The notes under the pieces: generated by a model
The model's database searches: none
Seen by the model: only the letters and a program-made list of their open reading frames with translations
Told to the model about the DNA's origin: nothing
Shown: one piece after another, positions 13,201-15,986 of the stretch
Numbering within the stretch: the first letter of the stretch is position 1
How the letters are laid out: every line of letters starts with the position of its first letter
DNA from: JBFWUW01 sp050247075
Lineage (GTDB): Bacteria; Planctomycetota; Planctomycetia; Pirellulales; JBFWUW01
Direction: 5' to 3'
DNA length: 15,986 bases
Assembly: GCA_050247075.1 (NCBI GenBank)
Contig: JBFWUW010000109.1
Span: 1 to 15,986, forward strand
Program-made: the position numbers and the translations under genes

Positions 13201-13687
13201 CATGGAACAGTTGGAAGAAGTCCGCGCCGAGGGGCACAAGGTGCTGGTCTTCTCGCAGTTCACCAGCTTGCTGTCCATCGTCCGCAAACGGCTGGACAAA
13301 GAGGCGATCGTCTACGAATACCTCGACGGCAAGACAACCAAACGCCAGGCTAAAGTTGACCGTTTTCAGACCGACCCCGATTGCGGGCTGTTTCTCATCA
13401 GCCTCAAGGCGGGCGGGCTAGGGCTGAACCTGACGGCCGCCGACTACGTTTACATCCTCGATCCGTGGTGGAATCCGGCTGTGGAGGCCCAGGCCGTCGA
13501 CCGTGCCCACCGCATTGGCCAGACCAAGCCAGTCTTTGCCTACCGCCTGATCGCCCGCGGCACCGTCGAGGAAAAAATTCTGGAACTACAAGGCAGCAAG
13601 CGGCAACTGGCTGATGCCATCATCAGCGGCGACAACAGCCTGATCCGCAGCCTGACGGCCGACGATTTGAATTTGCTGCTGAGTTGA
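10259..13687 (+). CDS. SWIM zinc-finger SNF2-family helicase
   Basis: This is a 1142-residue ATP-dependent DNA translocase of the bacterial SNF2 family. Start ATG 10259 has AAGGA 8 nt upstream. Domains in order: a SWIM zinc finger with C67-x-C69-x8-C78-x-H80; a Lys/Pro/Gly-rich basic linker (about 149-172); a Tyr-rich patch (270-283); a bacterial SNF2-associated region around residue 565 (GVDWFELDTTF); then the helicase core. Core motifs: I DDMGLGKT (~703-710), Ia VVPKSLITNW (~739-748), II DEAQ (807-810), III MTGTPIEN, IV VLVFSQF (995-1001), V SLKAGGLGLN (1048-1057), VI AVDRAHRIGQ (1079-1088). All motifs are intact, so it should be an active ATPase. Bacterial members such as the RapA and HepA groups remodel protein-DNA or RNA-polymerase complexes; the role of SWIM-SNF2 proteins is not well defined. 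The methyltransferase gene follows after 45 nt. Confidence 0.95.
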   Translation: MGLLSRCLTQFDFAASRRGKTLFDAQAVSNLTIQGQSFLAEVFDNAPHDVEICWSDARKHNELLFDCQCEKVESDRACEHIYATMLEIERQNRGFSVPGHGPLEMFWIGGDDEDIDDFAEGFLDPEVMLPFSNKTVPLSVLKALQEVVGGSAKKGGGHKKAKAAKPPKPKVPDWGKQLDRVEALLADRTRPAAYRTNKKSRERRIMYLLHVGESLKKGKLAVSFYCQETKKNGEFGVVKELKIDQEVIAAVEDEQDRELLSLLFDRNADYGSSYSYGYYNSYYEPKRAGGYVRPEMNNYLLPKLCATGRFGWVKDDDPKASQLQPLAWDGEQPWRLELSVAADAADKNWLIGGQLHRGEEVCQIATPRALFKSGIVVLEDRIGTLQIDDAFGWIQQFRQNGPIAVPKKQGDNLLDRLWSMPAIPPVELPPDLKFEQVRVAPLPRATFHLPKYGSAERLTGLLAFDYGGRIVEFRGLQAGAVDQEQRKVYLRDKTAEKAALKRIVAAGAEHLTTGFLAEEGDVQITRKKLASLVMELTREGWHIEAEGHKVRHAGDFNMTVTSGVDWFELDTTFDFEGIGANLPELLAALRRGDGFVELSDGSRGMLPDDWLKKYAPLAEMGEAEDGKLRFKPTQAALLDALLAAQPDADIDAGFAAWRKKLRSFDGIKVGEQPKTFVGQLRDYQREGLGWLEFLRDFRFGGCLADDMGLGKTIQVLAMLERRRTRSLSKGEERKPSLVVVPKSLITNWVQEAGRFAPQMKVLDYTGTERAGERDRLDDYDLIVTTYGTLRLDVAHLQDRVFDYAILDEAQAIKNSDSLASKASRLIKADHRLAMTGTPIENHLGELWSLFEFLNPGMLGRSSALKLFTASGKEKQDGALELLAQSLRPYLLRRTKEQVLKELPEKTEQTLYCDLEPPQRKLYNELRDHYRALLTKTIEVKGLKQSKIHVLEALLRLRQAACHPGLLDKKKVNDPSAKLDTLMEQLEEVRAEGHKVLVFSQFTSLLSIVRKRLDKEAIVYEYLDGKTTKRQAKVDRFQTDPDCGLFLISLKAGGLGLNLTAADYVYILDPWWNPAVEAQAVDRAHRIGQTKPVFAYRLIARGTVEEKILELQGSKRQLADAIISGDNSLIRSLTADDLNLLLS

Positions 13688-13732
13688 CCGGCACATACGC
13701 CTGCCGCGTTTGGTTATTCCACGAGGACCGAG

Positions 13733-14758
13733 ATGCGACCACCCGCGGAATTGCCAGATGCGATTCCGGAGCGGCTCTTTCGCGGCCTGAGCGTCTATCA
13801 GGATGTCGTAATGGCGGGCCAAACGGTTCGCCGCGGTGAGCGAGATTGCCAGGCCCGCTGGCAGGCCATCGCACCGCATGTGGCACAAGCGGGTACGGTA
13901 CTGGACATCGGTTCGAACTTTGGCTGGTTCGGCCTGCAAATCTGCCGTGCCAACCCGGCAGCGGTCGTGGCCAGTGTCGAGGCCGATCTCCGCTCGGCCG
14001 CGGTACAACGGGCCGTGCTGGCTTCGCACATTGCCGAACAGACGACGCAGGCCGATCCGCCAGCGACCGTTGGCGCTGGCAGCCGCATCTGCCTGCTTAC
14101 GGCTCGGGCGGGCTTGCGCCTGGCGGAGACTTTTGCCGCCGCCGATACGCGGTTTGACGCGGTTCTGTGCCTGAATGTTTTGCATTGGTTGCGCGAACAT
14201 CGCCTGTTCTTGCGGCGGTTGGGGACGGTTGCCGCCAAGATCGTGATTGAACATCCCGATCCCGACGAAGCCGGGGCGGGCGTCGAGCTAGTCCGCCGAG
14301 AAATTGGGCCTATCGGCCCCTATTTACACGAGGTTTTCCCCGGCCGGCCAGTCGAGCGCATCGCCTTCACGGAAAGCCATCGTGATCTCGCCCGCCCCAG
14401 AGAACTATGGCTGGTTGGCCCTCCCGCCGATTGGCCCGCTGGCCCGCGGGCGGGCATCGACACCGCGGCGCTGTTGCGGCTTTCGCTCTGCTGGCCGCCA
14501 CGTTCTTGGTGGCTTCAAGCGGCGGATGCCATGCCGCAAACCGCCACCGCCAATATGGCAAGACAAGGGGTATTGTTTACTGCCCGCGGCTTGGCACCCG
14601 CTGCGGAAGGATCGGCCACGCGAGAAATCTCACAAATTCGCCGCCTGGCCAAGCGTGTACCGGAAACCGGGGTAGCCTCTTGGTCAACGCGCATAGGCGT
14701 TCATGTGCGGCGGCTAGCGGGCAATGCGCTGCGCCGGCTTGGGCTACGGCCCGTGTAA
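13733..14758 (+). CDS. Class I SAM-dependent methyltransferase
   Basis: This is a 341-residue protein with a Rossmann-type methyltransferase core at about residues 50-200. Motif I is TVLDIGSNFGWFGL (Asp58, Gly60, Gly64), the acidic residue ending strand 2 is Glu83 in ASVEAD, and FDAVLCLNVLHWL (141-153) is the motif IV/post-core segment. DNA methyltransferase catalytic motifs (NPPY, PCQ) are absent, so a small molecule, lipid, glycan or protein is the likelier substrate. The C-terminal ~140 residues are Arg/Ala/Trp-rich and not recognised. Start ATG 13733 has GAGGA 5 nt upstream. The gene follows the SNF2 helicase by 45 nt. Its last 15 nt overlap the 3' end of the convergent hydrolase gene. 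Confidence 0.82.
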   Translation: MRPPAELPDAIPERLFRGLSVYQDVVMAGQTVRRGERDCQARWQAIAPHVAQAGTVLDIGSNFGWFGLQICRANPAAVVASVEADLRSAAVQRAVLASHIAEQTTQADPPATVGAGSRICLLTARAGLRLAETFAAADTRFDAVLCLNVLHWLREHRLFLRRLGTVAAKIVIEHPDPDEAGAGVELVRREIGPIGPYLHEVFPGRPVERIAFTESHRDLARPRELWLVGPPADWPAGPRAGIDTAALLRLSLCWPPRSWWLQAADAMPQTATANMARQGVLFTARGLAPAAEGSATREISQIRRLAKRVPETGVASWSTRIGVHVRRLAGNALRRLGLRPV

Positions 14759-15817
14759 ATGCTTGTCTAGAAATTCATACGCCCGTTGTCGCGCGGCGGG
14801 CGGAAAGGCGTGCGGGCCATCGAAATAGTTGGCCTGTAGATTATCGGCCGCGGCGTGCAGATCGTAGATCGGCGCGGCGACGGCCACGGCGTCCGCCACG
14901 CCGGTCCAATCGAAATCGTCGTCCCCTTTGGCGGCACTGGCCAGAAAAGCCCGCGGGGCGAAGGCCGCTGCCACTTCGCCAAAGTCCCAGGGCAGCCGGG
15001 CCACGTCATTGCCGTAGCGACTGGCGATCAAGGGCATGTAGACCTTGCCGGTCCACGATGGCAGGTCGTCCTTGAGCATGGTGCAAAAGCCGCAATTGCT
15101 CACAAGCGCCTTGATGCGCGGCTCGAAGGCCGCGGTGAACATGGTATTGTGTCCGCCCAGCGAGTGGCCGATGCAGCCAATCCGCGCGGAGTCCACCTCG
15201 GGCCGTTCCGACAGCAGATCGATTGCGCGAATGTTGTCCCACACGGCCTTCATCGAACCGCTCTGGTAGCCGTCCGCGGAGTCAAAGTCATACTTGTACT
15301 CACCGAACGAAGGATAGTCGGGCGACAAAGTGACATAGCCCCGCTCGGCCAGTTCCCAGGCGTAATCCAAGTCTTGATTGTCGCTCAAGCCGGCCGGTTC
15401 GTCCTTGCCGATCCGTACCGTCTGATGCAAGCAGAGCATGGCCGGCAGTTTCTGGCCGTCGGCCCGCGCCGGCAGCAGCAGCCACGCCAGCACCGTCTGC
15501 TCCGCCGAGTCGGTATGATAGGCCAGTTTGTGGCGCGTGATCGGGCCAATTTTCCGCGTCTCCACGACTTTGACATCGAGAGGAACCTTGTGCTCCGGCC
15601 GCGGCAGCTTTCCCATCGTGGCTTCCAACCCGGCCAGCACATGCGCCTTTCGTTTGGCCCAATCGTCTTGGGTTTCAATCGGCCGCCGCTGGCCCGCCTC
15701 ATCCAGATAGTACGACAGATCCTGGTGCCCGTCGTACACGGGCGGTTCGAAGGAGAGCGCGCATACGCATAGGAAATGCAATGCCGTGAGAGCCAAACAC
15801 GCGTTGCGAGTGGTCAT
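14744..15817 (-). CDS. Secreted alpha/beta hydrolase (dienelactone-hydrolase/acetyl-esterase-like)
   Basis: This is a 357-residue exported hydrolase. Residues 1-22 form a signal peptide (hydrophobic ACLALTALHFLCVCALS). The fold landmarks are LPAMLCLHQT (oxyanion region, 124-133), ELAERGYVTLSPDYPSFG (155-172), and the nucleophile elbow IGHSLGGH with Ser219. PRAFLASAAKGDDDFDWTG has Asp residues 299-303 near the expected acid position, and DGPHAFPP carries candidate catalytic His336. Similar planctomycete proteins are annotated as acetylxylan-esterase or dienelactone-hydrolase-like; the natural ester is unknown. The start ATG 15817 has no Shine-Dalgarno and is preceded by a palindrome. It lies 32 nt downstream of the VOC-protein gene on the same strand and overlaps the methyltransferase gene at the 3' end by 15 nt (14744-14758). 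Confidence 0.85.
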   Translation of the reverse strand: MTTRNACLALTALHFLCVCALSFEPPVYDGHQDLSYYLDEAGQRRPIETQDDWAKRKAHVLAGLEATMGKLPRPEHKVPLDVKVVETRKIGPITRHKLAYHTDSAEQTVLAWLLLPARADGQKLPAMLCLHQTVRIGKDEPAGLSDNQDLDYAWELAERGYVTLSPDYPSFGEYKYDFDSADGYQSGSMKAVWDNIRAIDLLSERPEVDSARIGCIGHSLGGHNTMFTAAFEPRIKALVSNCGFCTMLKDDLPSWTGKVYMPLIASRYGNDVARLPWDFGEVAAAFAPRAFLASAAKGDDDFDWTGVADAVAVAAPIYDLHAAADNLQANYFDGPHAFPPAARQRAYEFLDKHLHGP

Positions 15818-15818
15818 G

Positions 15819-15830
15819 GAAACATGTTTC
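15819..15830. promoter_or_regulatory. Palindrome GAAACATGTTTC at the hydrolase start
   Basis: This perfect 12-bp palindrome ends 1 nt before the hydrolase ATG (15817), in the place where a ribosome-binding site would be. It could be an operator half-site pair or a small RNA hairpin affecting translation, or chance. Confidence 0.3.
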
Positions 15831-15849
15831 GAGAAGGAGAAAGGGCAAG

Positions 15850-15986
15850 TCAGTCCGCGCGAAGATCGATTAATGGCAAGTCCTTACGTGGTTCGGTCCC
15901 TAGCCACAAGATGTTGCCGTCGATGTCCTCGAACTTCATTTCGTAAGCCCATGTGTAATTGGCGGCCTTCTGCCGGACCTTCACAC
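15850..15986 (-). CDS. VOC/glyoxalase-superfamily protein, C-terminal part only
   Basis: The last 137 nt encode, on the minus strand, the final 44 residues of a protein ending at TGA 15852-15850. The 5' part lies beyond the window. The segment YEMKFEDIDGNILWLGTEP has the F-x-D-x-DGN-x-L-x-LG pattern that closes a beta-alpha-beta-beta-beta module of the glyoxalase/bleomycin-resistance/dioxygenase (VOC) superfamily; a metal-binding Glu often lies here. The specific reaction cannot be told from so little sequence. It is 32 nt upstream of the hydrolase start on the same strand, so the two may be co-transcribed. Confidence 0.7.
   Translation of the reverse strand, partial: VKVRQKAANYTWAYEMKFEDIDGNILWLGTEPRKDLPLIDLRAD

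Noticed and set aside
10259..14758. A DISARM-like defence system (SNF2 helicase plus methyltransferase)
   Set aside because: No drmA, drmB or phospholipase-D drmC genes are present, and the methyltransferase lacks NPPY or cytosine-methylase motifs.

Overview
The window is GC-rich bacterial chromosome, most likely from a planctomycete of the Pirellulales type. That placement is inferred from gene content: lipoprotein and secreted haem proteins, a zinc-ribbon/TM/beta-sandwich protein, many starts with poor Shine-Dalgarno sites, and a transposase fragment of a type I associate with planctomycetes. No rRNA or marker gene confirms it. It is mostly an ordinary housekeeping/accessory stretch of about a dozen intact genes. 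I see no CRISPR array, prophage or intact insertion sequence.

Layout. (1) 1-780 is degraded DNA: a lipoprotein-like leader, the first ~62 codons of a transposase, and an unassigned C-terminal fragment, apparently fused by deletion. (2) 777-945 is a complete minus-strand tRNA-His(GTG) unit with a near-consensus promoter and an intrinsic terminator. (3) 1045-1521 (-) is a nucleoside 2-deoxyribosyltransferase-like protein. (4) 1766-5325 (+) is a tight three-gene cluster: lipoprotein di-haem peroxidase (MauG/CCP family), secreted PHB-depolymerase/feruloyl-esterase-like hydrolase, and PA0069/SplB-like radical SAM protein. (5) 5340-7562 (-) is a two-gene unit: a conserved hypothetical helical protein followed by aerobic glycerol-3-phosphate dehydrogenase (glpD). 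(6) 7563-8138 is a 576-nt non-coding region with several inverted repeats between the divergent glpD unit and a small secreted mono-haem protein (8139-8516, +) that ends in a strong terminator. (7) 8742-10149 (+) holds the zinc-ribbon/TM/beta-sandwich protein and an AhpD-like carboxymuconolactone decarboxylase family protein. (8) 10259-14758 (+) holds a SWIM-SNF2 helicase followed by a SAM-dependent methyltransferase. (9) 14744-15986 (-) holds a secreted alpha/beta hydrolase, overlapping the methyltransferase tail to tail, and the C-terminus of a VOC/glyoxalase-fold protein cut by the window edge.

The genes do not form one obvious pathway. Recurrent themes are exported redox (haem) proteins and exported serine esterases. 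The points most worth a second look are the 17-nt tandem duplication over the esterase start, the small mono-haem protein with no Met or His after its haem motif, the zinc-ribbon membrane protein, the conserved hypothetical paired with glpD, and the Tyr-rich patch in the SNF2 protein. I found no convincing evidence of a wholly new system.
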